NCBI GenBank assembly: GCA_943788165.1
Contig: CALSPF010000001.1
Coordinates: forward strand, 806,001-870,000
Source: an uncultured Flavobacteriaceae bacterium
GTDB taxonomy: Bacteria > Bacteroidota > Bacteroidia > Flavobacteriales > Flavobacteriaceae
Direction of reading: 5' to 3'
DNA length: 64,000 bases
In this document: positions 17,351-26,277 of the stretch, piece after piece
Layout of the letters: each line of letters opens with the position of its first letter
Position numbering within the stretch: position 1 is the first letter of the stretch
Notes under the pieces: generated by a model
The model's input: the letters and a program-made list of their open reading frames with translations, nothing else
The model's database searches: none
What the model was told of the DNA's origin: nothing
Made by a program: the position numbers and the translations under genes

Positions 17351-18472
17351 CTATATAAACCGCAAAATATAGCCCGATAGTGCTCCACCAAGGACAATGT
17401 AAAGGCTATTGATTTGTTTAAAGTAAAAAATCACCAATAGGCTAATGGCGCATATTAGGAGTGTGCGCCAGTCGGCTAGGGTGTTTTTAAACAATTCTAT
17501 GCAAACAGCAAAAATAAGTGCCACGGCTCCCACATTAACTGCATTTAGTAGCGCATTCAATAGGGCAGATTTCCGCATCTTGGGAATGTATGAATTCAAG
17601 AGTAATACAAACAGGAATGAAGGTAAAAATATGCCTATGGTGGCTGCTAATGCACCTGCTAGCCCGTTCATTTGCCACCCAATAAATGTTGCTGTAGATA
17701 GGACTGGGCCAGGTGTAATTTGCCCCACAGCCACTGCATCGAGTAATTGTTGTTGGGTGAGCCAGCCATTGGCCACCGGTTCTGTGTCTAAAAAAGCGAA
17801 GAGCACATAACCACTTCCATAGAGTATACTACCAATTTTTAGAAAAGTGAAGAATATTTTGAGAGAACCAATTTTCAATGGGTTGGCTAGCTGTACTAAA
17901 AGTAGCGGGATAAAACTACGGAGTCTTCCGCTGTTATTTTTTGACAAATAAATGACACAACCAAATAGACCACAGCCAAAAAGGGCAATAATTTCATTCA
18001 GGCCGAGTAAGCGTGCCACCAATGTGAGGCTTCCAAGAATAGCGAGTTCAGTATTTTCAACGGCTTTCTTTCCAAGTTTGAATCCTGCCATTACGATGAT
18101 TGCAATAACCGCTGCTTGAATGCCGTAAATGAAGGGTTCGACAGTGGGTAATTGCCCATAGGTTTCATAAAGCCATCCAAAAAGGGCAGTGATTATAACG
18201 GCTGGAAAAATAAAGCAGAAACCAGCTACAATAAGGCCTTTCCAACCTGCACGCTCATAGCCACAGTGCATGGTCATTTCAGTTGAATTGGGACCTGGAA
18301 TAAGATTGGTTGCTCCCATTAAATCAAGAAAATGTTGTGGTGTTATCCATTTTCTTTTGGTGACAACCTCATTTTCCATCATGGCTATATGGGCAGCAGG
18401 ACCACCAAAAGCAATACAGCCTAGCTTAAAAAACACTGAGGCAACTTCTTTTAAAGGTTTTGTTGCGCGCAT
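17351..18472 (-). CDS. chrA: Chromate transporter family protein, ChrA
   Basis: 373 aa with about ten membrane helices in two homologous halves, as in the long CHR family. Each half carries the family signature: GGPAAHIAMM plus NLIPGPNSTEM in the first, and GSGYVLFAFL plus GQITPGPVLSTA in the second. Family members export chromate, though many homologues have unknown anions. It lies 27 bases downstream of the orphan gene on the same strand and ends close to the bcp stop, tail to tail. Confidence 0.88.
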   Translation of the reverse strand: MRATKPLKEVASVFFKLGCIAFGGPAAHIAMMENEVVTKRKWITPQHFLDLMGATNLIPGPNSTEMTMHCGYERAGWKGLIVAGFCFIFPAVIITALFGWLYETYGQLPTVEPFIYGIQAAVIAIIVMAGFKLGKKAVENTELAILGSLTLVARLLGLNEIIALFGCGLFGCVIYLSKNNSGRLRSFIPLLLVQLANPLKIGSLKIFFTFLKIGSILYGSGYVLFAFLDTEPVANGWLTQQQLLDAVAVGQITPGPVLSTATFIGWQMNGLAGALAATIGIFLPSFLFVLLLNSYIPKMRKSALLNALLNAVNVGAVALIFAVCIELFKNTLADWRTLLICAISLLVIFYFKQINSLYIVLGGALSGYILRFI

Positions 18473-18498
18473 AAGCGGAAATATGTTTTTTGAGCTCG

Positions 18499-19938
18499 CT
18501 ATTTCTTCGAGTACCCAAACATTTCATTTTCCTTAATCAATCCTGCAATTCCCTCAGGTAAGTGCTCTTCCCAATTGGAATCTTTGTCTTTGATTTGTTT
18601 TAGTATTTTCCGAGAAAATATATCCAAATAGCGCTCATCATAATCAAAAACATCAATCACTTTTCCATTGTATTTAAAGAACTTATAGAAGTCTTTCATA
18701 CGTGGATGCAACTTAAGGTTTGTGCTGTTTATGATTTGATTTTTTTCGTCTTTCATGGGGTAGAGATAGATCTTTAGGTTGTTGTAAAACATCTTCCCGA
18801 AAGCTTCTAAGATACCACCGCCTAAATCTTCGTAATAGTATTCGTCGAAAATGTCCACAAAGTTGTTTACTCCCATGCTCAATCCCAGCTGTTTTTTGGT
18901 GTATTGCGCCAAATAATCAACAAGCTTGTAGTATTCCTTAAAGTTTGAAATCATTACGATATGGCCAAGCGAGCAGAGTAATTTTGCTCGATCCATAAAG
19001 TCTTTTTCATCTATTTCCCCTTCTGCACGAAGGTTAGAAAGGGTGATTTCAAAAATGACAATGGTTTTATTTTCCTCAACTTCGGGTTCTTGAATAAAGG
19101 CATCAAGTGCCTTTTCGAACATATCAATGTTTACCATGGTCACTGGACGAAAACTACCGCGTAAGGTGAGTATGTTTTTTTTGTATAATTCTCGAGCAGG
19201 TAAAATATTATTGCCCTCTGGGTTAAACATTACTGCATCAGTCATCCCATTTTTCACCAACTGCAAACTAATTAAACGATTGTCTACATTTTTGAACAAT
19301 GGGCCTTTGAAATTGATGGTGTCAATTTCTATGGCGTCCATATCAATGTGGTCATAAAGGTATTTGAGTAATTTTTTTGGCTCCTTATTTTTATAAAATG
19401 CACCATAAATCAAGTTTACTCCAATCATGCCTAGCACTTCTTGCTGTAAACGCGCTTCAGTTTGGTGGAAGCGGACATGTAGGGTGATTTCGCTAAACTC
19501 TTCGTCAGGTGAAGTTTGAAAACGAATTCCCATCCAACCATGACCTTTGAACTTTTTCGCAAAATCGATGGTAGTTACCGTATTTGCATAGGTAAAGAAC
19601 ATCTTATTCGGGCTTTCTTCCCGTGGGATTCGATCAACGAGCAACTGCATCTCGTGTTCCAACATTTTATTCAAACGTGGTTCTGTTACGTAGCGATTGT
19701 CGTTTTCTTCTCCATAAATGTTGTCACTAAAATTCTTGTCATAGGCACTAATGGTTTTCGCTATAGTACCAGATGCACCGCCAGCTCTAAAAAAATGCCT
19801 TGCTACTTCTTGTCCAGCGCCAATTTCTGCAAAGGTTCCATAAATGTATTTGTTGAGATTGATACGAAGTGCTTTCGCTTCGATTGAGGGTCGATTCTCT
19901 AATTCGGTTTCTCCAGGGAGTCTTGTAGACATAGACAA
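18499..19938 (-). CDS. Conserved 479-aa protein of unknown function
   Basis: 479 aa, no signal peptide and no membrane helix. The N-terminal region contains IYGTFAEIGAGQEVARHFFRAGGASGTIAKT, a glycine-rich, strongly conserved-looking block, followed by DKNFSD and VTEPRLNKMLEHEMQLL. The middle and end are mixed alpha/beta with no motif I can name. Automatic labels I recall for relatives (TonB-dependent receptor, nicotinate-nucleotide adenylyltransferase) are not supported here: no plug or barrel, and no HxGH nucleotidyl-transfer motif. It is directly upstream of chrA and diverges from the MBL hydrolase gene. Confidence 0.7.
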   Translation of the reverse strand: MSMSTRLPGETELENRPSIEAKALRINLNKYIYGTFAEIGAGQEVARHFFRAGGASGTIAKTISAYDKNFSDNIYGEENDNRYVTEPRLNKMLEHEMQLLVDRIPREESPNKMFFTYANTVTTIDFAKKFKGHGWMGIRFQTSPDEEFSEITLHVRFHQTEARLQQEVLGMIGVNLIYGAFYKNKEPKKLLKYLYDHIDMDAIEIDTINFKGPLFKNVDNRLISLQLVKNGMTDAVMFNPEGNNILPARELYKKNILTLRGSFRPVTMVNIDMFEKALDAFIQEPEVEENKTIVIFEITLSNLRAEGEIDEKDFMDRAKLLCSLGHIVMISNFKEYYKLVDYLAQYTKKQLGLSMGVNNFVDIFDEYYYEDLGGGILEAFGKMFYNNLKIYLYPMKDEKNQIINSTNLKLHPRMKDFYKFFKYNGKVIDVFDYDERYLDIFSRKILKQIKDKDSNWEEHLPEGIAGLIKENEMFGYSKK

Positions 19939-19964
19939 ATAGTTTGTTTTTCAAATCTACAAAG

Positions 19965-19996
19965 ATTGTGGAATTAAAAGACAAAGTTTACCTTTG
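19965..19996 (+). promoter_or_regulatory. Promoter ATTG-20-TACCTTTG for the MBL hydrolase, near-leaderless
   Basis: ATTG (19965-19968) and TACCTTTG (19989-19996) are separated by 20 bases, matching the Bacteroidota -33/-7 layout. The ATG at 20003 is only six bases after the -7 element, where transcription would begin, so the mRNA should have almost no leader. Confidence 0.7.
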
Positions 19997-20002
19997 AATA
20001 AC

Positions 20003-20776
20003 ATGCTAAAAATAACTTTTTTGGGAACAGGAACTTCGCAAGGAATTCCAATCATCGGGAGCAAGCATCCCGTATGTCTTAGCAACAACCAAAAAGATAA
20101 GCGCTTGCGGGTGTCTATTGCTCTAGAATGGGAGGATGGTTTTTTTGTAATTGACTGTGGGCCAGACTTTCGTCAGCAAATGCTGCGCTTAAATCCATCT
20201 AGATTGGATGGGATTCTTTTTACCCATGAGCATGCTGATCACACCGCAGGGATGGACGATATTCGCCCTTTTTTCTTTCGTCAAGGGAAGATTGATTTAT
20301 TTATGACGTCCGACGTACATGCTTCATTAAAGCAACGCTTTGGGTATATCATGAACGATGAGAACAAATATCCGGGTGCTCCCTCTGTCAATGTTCAGCA
20401 AATAAGTAAGACCAACCCATTTGTCCTGAATAACAAAACTGTAATCCCCATAGAAGTAATGCATCATAAGCTTCCAGTAACAGGCTATCGTTTTGATGAT
20501 TTTGCATATTTAACAGATGTCAAGACAATTGCCGCTGAGGAGAAGGAAAAACTGACTGGATTGGATGTACTTGTGTTAAGTGCACTGCGAATTGATCCAC
20601 ATCCTTCGCATTTAAATTTAGAAGAAGCACTTATCTTGATTGACGAATTGAAACCAAAGCGGACCTATTTAACCCACATAAGCCATTTACTTGGATTTCA
20701 TGACGAAGTTCAAGCCTCTTTGCCCGAGAATGTGTTCCTAGCCTATGATACCCTTCAAATAACAACAAACGAATGA
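20003..20776 (+). CDS. MBL-fold metallo-hydrolase, PhnP-like
   Basis: 257 aa from the ATG at 20003; an in-frame TTG nine bases earlier lies inside the promoter and is rejected. The metal-binding motif FTHEHADHTAGMDD is the HxHxDH zinc site of the beta-lactamase fold, with GTGTSQGIP at the start, DCGPDFRQQ before it, and later histidines in MHHKLP and LTHISH. This pattern is that of PhnP-like cyclic-phosphate phosphodiesterases; substrate here unknown. Its stop overlaps the next gene by four bases (ATGA). Confidence 0.88.
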   Translation: MLKITFLGTGTSQGIPIIGSKHPVCLSNNQKDKRLRVSIALEWEDGFFVIDCGPDFRQQMLRLNPSRLDGILFTHEHADHTAGMDDIRPFFFRQGKIDLFMTSDVHASLKQRFGYIMNDENKYPGAPSVNVQQISKTNPFVLNNKTVIPIEVMHHKLPVTGYRFDDFAYLTDVKTIAAEEKEKLTGLDVLVLSALRIDPHPSHLNLEEALILIDELKPKRTYLTHISHLLGFHDEVQASLPENVFLAYDTLQITTNE

Positions 20777-21261
20777 AATTAAAAATTTTTATTTACCTCT
20801 TTGTTTTCACTGCACTTATTCTGGTTTTCCAATTGGTTAATAGCAGCAAGGTGGTCAATTATCAAGTAGAGATGATTCAAGAAAAAATTGCACGTATAGA
20901 TACCTTAAGACAGCAGCTCGACAAAAGTGAGCAGGCCTATGCTGATGATGTGTATTTCTCGTTGGATCGAAATGAAGAAGCGATGGCCTATTTTGAAGAC
21001 CTGTCTATTGAAGACCTAATCACACGGATCAAGGACAAAGTATACGATAGTAATGCAATCAAAGGAGATAACCCCTTGGTTCCTTTTACAGGAACAGGAG
21101 GAAAGTTTTTGATCAACAAAGTAAAAATATTGAACCATAAATGGTTGATTGCTGATTTTTCAGATGGTACCTACTGGGGAGAACTATGGATTCAATACGC
21201 AGTAAATGGAGAAGACATCCGTTTGGAGGTTAAAGATTATCTCTTGTATCCAATCAATTAA
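20773..21261 (+). CDS. Membrane-anchored protein of unknown function
   Basis: 162 aa. One N-terminal hydrophobic helix (about 4-22) is followed by a coiled-coil-prone stretch (about 30-60) and a compact C-terminal domain with LINKVKILNHKWLIADFSDGTYWGELWIQY. Probably a periplasmic or cytoplasm-facing domain held by one helix. I do not recognise the family. Its start overlaps the MBL hydrolase stop by four bases, so the two are coupled, and it ends tail to tail with the carboxylesterase-like gene, overlapping by four bases. Confidence 0.65.
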   Translation: MKLKIFIYLFVFTALILVFQLVNSSKVVNYQVEMIQEKIARIDTLRQQLDKSEQAYADDVYFSLDRNEEAMAYFEDLSIEDLITRIKDKVYDSNAIKGDNPLVPFTGTGGKFLINKVKILNHKWLIADFSDGTYWGELWIQYAVNGEDIRLEVKDYLLYPIN

Positions 21262-21914
21262 GGGTTCGCTTTTAACCAAGCAACTAAATCGGCGAAATTT
21301 TCGGGAACGATTCCGTGCCCAGCTTCGTATTCTTTGTAATCGATATTAGGCAGGTGCTTTTTCACGGTGTCAATTCCTTTGCGGGCCCACTCAACCGGTA
21401 TGGTTGGGTCTTGTATTCCGTGGCTGCTAAAACAACGTAATTCATGCAATCCTTGCGAGGCAAAGTCGAAAAGATCTTCATTGACATAACCACTCAGTGC
21501 AACAACCTTATCTATCTTGTCAGGATGACTCAATCCTACTGCCCAACCTAAAATAGCTCCCTGACTAAAACCGAGGAGCGAAACCTTTTTATCTCCTAAA
21601 GAAAACTGATTTAGATGGTGTTCTATATTGTGTAGTATAATTTTCTGTGCAGCAATGGCTTCCTCGTCATCACTCCATTTGCTTTGATCCTGATCAAAAT
21701 GGATGGAATACCATGCAAACCCTCCAAAACCGAGGCTAAGGGGGGCGCGTAGGGAGATGATTAAATATTCTTCTGGTAGATAATTGGCAAAGGAGAACAA
21801 GTCTTCCTCATGACTCCCATAGCCATGCAAGAGAAACATAACTGGTGTTGATGCAACTTCAGTCAGTGGTTTACGCACTTTATAATCAAGAATCATTGCG
21901 GTAGAATCACTCAT
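21258..21914 (-). CDS. Alpha/beta hydrolase, phospholipase/carboxylesterase family
   Basis: 218 aa, soluble. The catalytic triad is visible: serine 117 in GFSQG, aspartate 169 in HGIQDPTIP and histidine 200 in AGHGI, with the oxyanion LLHGYGSHEEDL near residue 28. Size and motifs fit the YpfH/EstB-like carboxylesterases. The start overlaps the upstream dihydroorotase-like stop by four bases, so they are translated together. No leader, so cytoplasmic. Confidence 0.88.
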   Translation of the reverse strand: MSDSTAMILDYKVRKPLTEVASTPVMFLLHGYGSHEEDLFSFANYLPEEYLIISLRAPLSLGFGGFAWYSIHFDQDQSKWSDDEEAIAAQKIILHNIEHHLNQFSLGDKKVSLLGFSQGAILGWAVGLSHPDKIDKVVALSGYVNEDLFDFASQGLHELRCFSSHGIQDPTIPVEWARKGIDTVKKHLPNIDYKEYEAGHGIVPENFADLVAWLKANP

Positions 21915-23161
21915 AATATCATCTGTTTATCGCCATGTATACTTCCGTACACTTTACCCTGGATAGTCTGTCCGATGAAGACACAGTTCTTTGCGCTAGA
22001 GTAAATATCCTCTTTTGTGAAGTTGGAAGATCCGTCTGGGTTAAAAAGACTTAAACAGGCTTTCTCACCCAATTGGATTTTGGATTCCTGTACACCAAAC
22101 CGTTTTTTTCCTTTGGTTAAGAGGTGGAGTGTTTTTTCAAGCGGGAAAAGGGTCATTAAAACGCCAAACATGGCTTCTAAGCCTATGGTTCCCGGAGCAG
22201 CATGTTCAAATTCAACATGCTTTAATTCCTTGTTTAGTGGCTGATGGTGGGAAGTAACCATGTCAATTGTACCATCCAATAAACCTTCTTTTAGTGCAGC
22301 CTGATCTTCATTTGTTCTAAGGGGGGGCAATAATTTAGCATTGGTGTCGAAGCCAATTAATTGTTTTTCGGTATAACATAAGTTGGCTAATGCTACACTA
22401 CAACTGATGTCTAGCCCATTTTTCTTGGCTTCGCGAATTATGGCAACACTTTCTGAGGAAGAAATACATGGGATGTGTAATTTCCCTCCAGTATAGGATA
22501 AAACATGTAGATCGCGATTGATCTGAAGCGTTTCGTTAATTGTTGGTATTCCGGATAACCCTAGTTGTGTACTCATTTTTCCTTCGTGTGCAACACCCTG
22601 CGACCCAATTCGGTTGTCGTTTGGCGTAGATAGAAGTAGGGCATCAAATGCTTGAGAATAGAGCAGGGCCGTTTTTAATAATTCTGGATTTTCGATTGGG
22701 TTAAGGAAATCTCCAAATGCACTGGCACCATGGTTTTTTAAGTCAAAAAATTCAGTCAAGTACTTTCCTTCTTGCCCTTTAGTGAAAGATGCTATTGGGT
22801 GGAGTGCTGTAGGGGAATTGGTGGTGTGTTTTTTGAGTTGAACCACGGCAGACTGAGCGTCGACTCTTGGATTGGTTTCCGGTTCCAAGGCAATATCAGT
22901 AAATCCACTCAAGGCAGCAGTTTTGAGTCCGTTTTCGAGGGTTTCGCGTTCTTCGTATCCAGGTTCACCAAAGCAAACACTAGAGTCAAACCAGCCCATT
23001 GAAACATGCAGGTTTTCTTTCTTGATGATCTTATCGACCTCCATGGATAGATGCTCACCAATCTCCTCGAGAATTCCGTTGCAAATATAGATGTCGACTT
23101 GTTGTAAATGGAAAGCACCTTTGGGGTCTATAATGGTGGCATTTTTAAGAAGAATTTTCAT
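21911..23161 (-). CDS. Dihydroorotase-like protein lacking catalytic residues
   Basis: 416 aa, with the amidohydrolase fold of the PyrC multifunctional-type dihydroorotases (GYEERETLENGLKTAALSGFTD, and EHAAPGTIGLE near the end). The metal site is degenerate: DxHxHxREPG reads DSSVCFGEPG at 59-68, so both histidines are replaced by Ser and Cys and the substrate arginine by Gly. The catalytic TDHAPH also reads TSHHQP. It is therefore probably not an active dihydroorotase; non-catalytic PyrC-like partners of aspartate carbamoyltransferase are known in other bacteria. No pyrB is in this window. Confidence 0.85.
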   Translation of the reverse strand: MKILLKNATIIDPKGAFHLQQVDIYICNGILEEIGEHLSMEVDKIIKKENLHVSMGWFDSSVCFGEPGYEERETLENGLKTAALSGFTDIALEPETNPRVDAQSAVVQLKKHTTNSPTALHPIASFTKGQEGKYLTEFFDLKNHGASAFGDFLNPIENPELLKTALLYSQAFDALLLSTPNDNRIGSQGVAHEGKMSTQLGLSGIPTINETLQINRDLHVLSYTGGKLHIPCISSSESVAIIREAKKNGLDISCSVALANLCYTEKQLIGFDTNAKLLPPLRTNEDQAALKEGLLDGTIDMVTSHHQPLNKELKHVEFEHAAPGTIGLEAMFGVLMTLFPLEKTLHLLTKGKKRFGVQESKIQLGEKACLSLFNPDGSSNFTKEDIYSSAKNCVFIGQTIQGKVYGSIHGDKQMIL

Positions 23162-23237
23162 CTATGCTTTCGCTTTCCTTGATTGGAACAAAAATACAAA
23201 AACTTCGCTTTGTTTTACATCCAATTGTACGGAAGGA

Positions 23238-24002
23238 TTAAAAATCTTCAAATACACCTAACCCAAACAGGGCAAAATCATATTTCACGGGATCTTCAAT
23301 ATCCATTGAACGTAAGGCAGAGTCTAGTTCTGCCAAAGCCTTTCCATCATTTTGCTTTCGTTTTAAGAGGCCTAATTTGCGAGCAACATTTCCCGAATGA
23401 ACATCAAGAGGGCAAGATAATTGCCGTGGATGGAGGCTTGACCATAGACCAAAATCCACTTCCTTTTTAGAAGGACGCACCATCCAGCGTAAAAACATAT
23501 TGATGCGTTTGGCTGCAGACCCTTTTAATGGATCGGATACATGTTTCTCTGTTCGAGTAGCATGTGGTAAGCCAAAAAATGTTCTTTTGAAGGCGTGAAT
23601 GGCTGGCTGTAAATCGTTGGCCCTTGCATGGTCTACAAAAAGCTGTTCGAGCCCGTTGTGCTGCGTGTATATATGGTGTATGGCTTGAATGAAGTAGCGT
23701 AAATCGTCGGCATTAAATGTACGGTGAACAAATCCATCAAAACGTTTCAAGTCTTTTTCTTGATGATTCATGATAAAATCATGGGGCGAATTATCCATAA
23801 GATGCATCATTTTAATGCCATTATTAATGATGCTTTTTCTGTTTCCCCATGCAATAGTTGCAACCAAGAAAGCGCTTATTTCAATGTCTTCTTTAGACGA
23901 AAATTGATGTGGAATCTGAATTGGATCGGCATCCAAAAAAGAAATGGATTCGTATTTTGTCGCCTTTTCATCTAAAAATGATTTTATTTCTGATCGTTTC
24001 AT
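23238..24002 (-). CDS. TIGR02757/DUF2400 family protein
   Basis: 254 aa, soluble. N-terminal IKSFLDEKATKY, then FLVATIAWGNRKSIINNGIKMMHLMDNSPHDFI and C-terminal DFGLWSSLHPRQLSCPLDVHSGNVARKLGLLKRKQND match the TIGR02757 family of Bacteroidota and relatives, whose fold resembles helix-hairpin-helix DNA glycosylases but which has no proven role. The conserved LDVHSGNVAR segment aligns with the glycosylase aspartate loop (VDTH), by inference. It overlaps the upstream ABC ATPase gene by four bases. Confidence 0.82.
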   Translation of the reverse strand: MKRSEIKSFLDEKATKYESISFLDADPIQIPHQFSSKEDIEISAFLVATIAWGNRKSIINNGIKMMHLMDNSPHDFIMNHQEKDLKRFDGFVHRTFNADDLRYFIQAIHHIYTQHNGLEQLFVDHARANDLQPAIHAFKRTFFGLPHATRTEKHVSDPLKGSAAKRINMFLRWMVRPSKKEVDFGLWSSLHPRQLSCPLDVHSGNVARKLGLLKRKQNDGKALAELDSALRSMDIEDPVKYDFALFGLGVFEDF

Positions 24003-24670
24003 GTAACTATTTCTCCGTCGACCAACTCAATTGTTCGGTCAGCCATTTTGGCTAATTCCTTGTTGTGGGTTACAATGACGAAAGTTTGTCCAAGTTCATC
24101 TCTAAGTTTAAAGAAAAGTTCGTGTAATTTTTCTGCATTCTGCGTATCTAAGTTACCACTGGGCTCATCGGCAAAAATAATGGCTGGACTATTCATGAGG
24201 GCACGGGCCACGGCTATGCGTTGTTGTTCTCCTCCAGATAGACTATTGGGTTTATGGTCTACTCGATGTTGAACACCCAGTAAGGTCAAAAGTTCAAGGG
24301 CCCTTTGTTCAACTTCTTTTCCTTTTCTCCCGTCGATCATTGCTGGCATCATTACATTTTCAAGACCTGTAAATTCATCCAGTAGCTCGTGAAATTGAAA
24401 AATAAACCCTAGGGATTGATTTCTGAAATTGGCCAGCTGTTTAGCATTGAGGTCAAGCACATCAGTGTTTTGAATGTCCAAAGAAGTAGTTACACTCACA
24501 TCGGGTGTAATGAGTGTTCCAAGTAATTGTAAAAGGGTTGTCTTTCCTGCGCCAGAAGGGCCAATAATAGCAACGATTTCACCTTTATTTATAGTGATAT
24601 CTACGTTCTTTAATACGCACAATTCCCCGTAAGTTTTTGTTAAACCCTTTGCTGTAATGATTGACTCCAT
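23999..24670 (-). CDS. ABC transporter ATP-binding protein, LolD/MacB-like
   Basis: 223 aa. Walker A GPSGAGKTT near 37, signature LSGGEQQR near 145, Walker B IIFADEPSGNLD near 165 and an H-loop VTHN. The layout QFHELLDEFTGLENVMMP fits the LolD/FtsE/MacB class that drives lipoprotein release or export. The permease partner is not adjacent: the downstream gene is TIGR02757. A link to lipoprotein sorting is inference from family only. It diverges from msrA. Confidence 0.88.
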   Translation of the reverse strand: MESIITAKGLTKTYGELCVLKNVDITINKGEIVAIIGPSGAGKTTLLQLLGTLITPDVSVTTSLDIQNTDVLDLNAKQLANFRNQSLGFIFQFHELLDEFTGLENVMMPAMIDGRKGKEVEQRALELLTLLGVQHRVDHKPNSLSGGEQQRIAVARALMNSPAIIFADEPSGNLDTQNAEKLHELFFKLRDELGQTFVIVTHNKELAKMADRTIELVDGEIVT

Positions 24671-24797
24671 AGACTTGCAAATTACATTAATTTAAAAAAA
24701 CATTTTTCTCTCTCCTCGTTTTTTTACATTGGCTATAAATGCCGTCAATTTTTATGCTTTTTTTTGAAAGCGAATAAGTTTTGTTTAATATTATAGG

Positions 24798-24805
24798 TAT
24801 ATTTG
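24798..24805 (+). promoter_or_regulatory. Promoter -7 element TATATTTG for msrA-folE
   Basis: Matches TAnnTTTG, ten bases before the msrA ATG. A TTTG at 24780-24783 is too close (14 bases) for the usual spacing, so only the -7 part is convincing. Confidence 0.55.
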
Positions 24806-24815
24806 TTAAACAAGA

Positions 24816-25349
24816 ATGAATAAAACTACAACTGCTTATTTTGCGGGCGGGTGCTTTTGGTGCACCGAAGCCGTTTTTCAACGCCTCAAAGGCGTGAGTG
24901 ATATTGTTTCTGGCTACATGGGGGGACAAATAAAGAATCCAGCTTACAGAGAAATCTGTACTGGAAGAACTGGTCATGCCGAAGCCATTCGTCTAAACTA
25001 TGATCCGTCTGTCATTTCCTATACTGATTTGTTGCATGTGTTTTTTGCAACCCATGATCCAACCACTTTGAACCAACAAGGAAACGATAAGGGGACACAA
25101 TATAGATCGGCTATTTTTTATGTTGATGAAGTCCAAAAATCTGTGGCAAAAGAAACAATTAAAAAGCTTCAAATGACTACATTTGACAACCCAATTGTTA
25201 CCGAAGTATCAGCTGAAGAACCTTTTTATTTTGCTGAAGAAGAACATCAAAACTATTATAATCTGCATAGCGAACAAATGTATTGTAGCTATGTAATTAA
25301 TCCTAAGGTGGCCAAGCTAAAACAATCTTTTAGCCATTTAATACTATAA
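24816..25349 (+). CDS. msrA: Peptide-methionine (S)-S-oxide reductase MsrA
   Basis: 177 aa, cytoplasmic. Reduces the S form of methionine sulfoxide in proteins. The active-site GGCFWCTEA gives the nucleophilic cysteine at 13 with a second at 16, and [35 protein letters not shown] and [11 protein letters not shown] are the family core. The cysteine in MYCSYV is a candidate resolving residue. It is five bases from folE, so the pair is probably one transcript. Confidence 0.97.
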   Translation: MNKTTTAYFAGGCFWCTEAVFQRLKGVSDIVSGYMGGQIKNPAYREICTGRTGHAEAIRLNYDPSVISYTDLLHVFFATHDPTTLNQQGNDKGTQYRSAIFYVDEVQKSVAKETIKKLQMTTFDNPIVTEVSAEEPFYFAEEEHQNYYNLHSEQMYCSYVINPKVAKLKQSFSHLIL

Positions 25350-25354
25350 ATAAA

Positions 25355-25948
25355 ATGAACGATAATTTCGACATTAACACACTGCCTGTAACAGAAATCA
25401 TGAAAGGTCATTTTACAGAAATCATTCAGCTACTTGGTGAAAACACTAATCGTGAAGGTTTACTGAAAACGCCTGAGCGGGCCTCAAAAGCAATGAAATT
25501 TTTGACCAATGGCTATGAAATGAATCCTCAGGAAATTTTAAAGAGTGCTATGTTTAAAGAGGATTACAATGAAATGGTCATTGTAAAAGATATAGAGTTA
25601 TATTCCTTGTGTGAACATCATATGTTGCCCTTTTTTGGGAAAGCTCATATCGCATATATTCCTAACGGACAGATTGTAGGTTTGAGTAAAATTCCTCGTG
25701 TGGTTGATGTTTTTTCTCGAAGACTCCAAGTCCAAGAACGACTAACAGAGCAGATTTTAAATTGTATCAATGATACACTTCAGCCAGAAGGTGTTGCTGT
25801 TGTTATCGAGGCATCACATATGTGTATGATGATGCGTGGTGTACAAAAACAAAATTCGACAACCACGACATCAGGTTTCCGTGGAACCTTTAAAGAAGCA
25901 GATACGCGTAATGAATTTTTAAAATTAATTACCTCAAAATTATCCTAG
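25355..25948 (+). CDS. folE: GTP cyclohydrolase I FolE
   Basis: 197 aa. Converts GTP to 7,8-dihydroneopterin triphosphate, the first step of folate synthesis. [18 protein letters not shown] carries zinc ligands and the catalytic histidine, [21 protein letters not shown] forms the substrate pocket, and HMCMMMRG gives the last zinc cysteine. The enzyme acts as a decamer in the family. Cotranscription with msrA is likely. It overlaps the small membrane gene by four bases tail to tail. Confidence 0.97.
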   Translation: MNDNFDINTLPVTEIMKGHFTEIIQLLGENTNREGLLKTPERASKAMKFLTNGYEMNPQEILKSAMFKEDYNEMVIVKDIELYSLCEHHMLPFFGKAHIAYIPNGQIVGLSKIPRVVDVFSRRLQVQERLTEQILNCINDTLQPEGVAVVIEASHMCMMMRGVQKQNSTTTTSGFRGTFKEADTRNEFLKLITSKLS

Positions 25949-26277
25949 GATTCTGGAAAAAAACGTTTGAAACCCATTCTGCGCAAAATCTTTTTTTCGA
26001 ATTCCCAGAAAAAGGGAAATTGAAAAAAGATTGTACCAAAAAGAATAAGTAGCACTTGGTACAAAGGGAAAATTACAAGTATGCGTATTATCCAATAGAG
26101 TATACCACCCAGTATAAAGTCTTCAAAAATAGCAGGATAAAATCCAATGTATTCCAAAAACGGACGGGCAATCTTCACGGAAGATGAGCCCGTTAGTCCA
26201 AAGACAACAAAAATGATAAATAGTTGTTTGTTGGAAGCGATGTTCCACTTTGTTTTTAAACGATCAAAATATCCCAT
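25945..26277 (-). CDS. Small membrane protein (DUF6787-like) of the serC-serA operon
   Basis: 110 aa with three hydrophobic segments (about 18-33, 58-72, 74-92) and aromatic-rich ends such as [19 protein letters not shown]. Small proteins of this look occur next to serA in flavobacteria; I assign DUF6787 from memory with reservation. Its ATG overlaps the serA stop by one base (TAATG), so it is translationally coupled. Function unknown. Confidence 0.6.
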   Translation of the reverse strand: MGYFDRLKTKWNIASNKQLFIIFVVFGLTGSSSVKIARPFLEYIGFYPAIFEDFILGGILYWIIRILVIFPLYQVLLILFGTIFFQFPFFWEFEKKILRRMGFKRFFPES

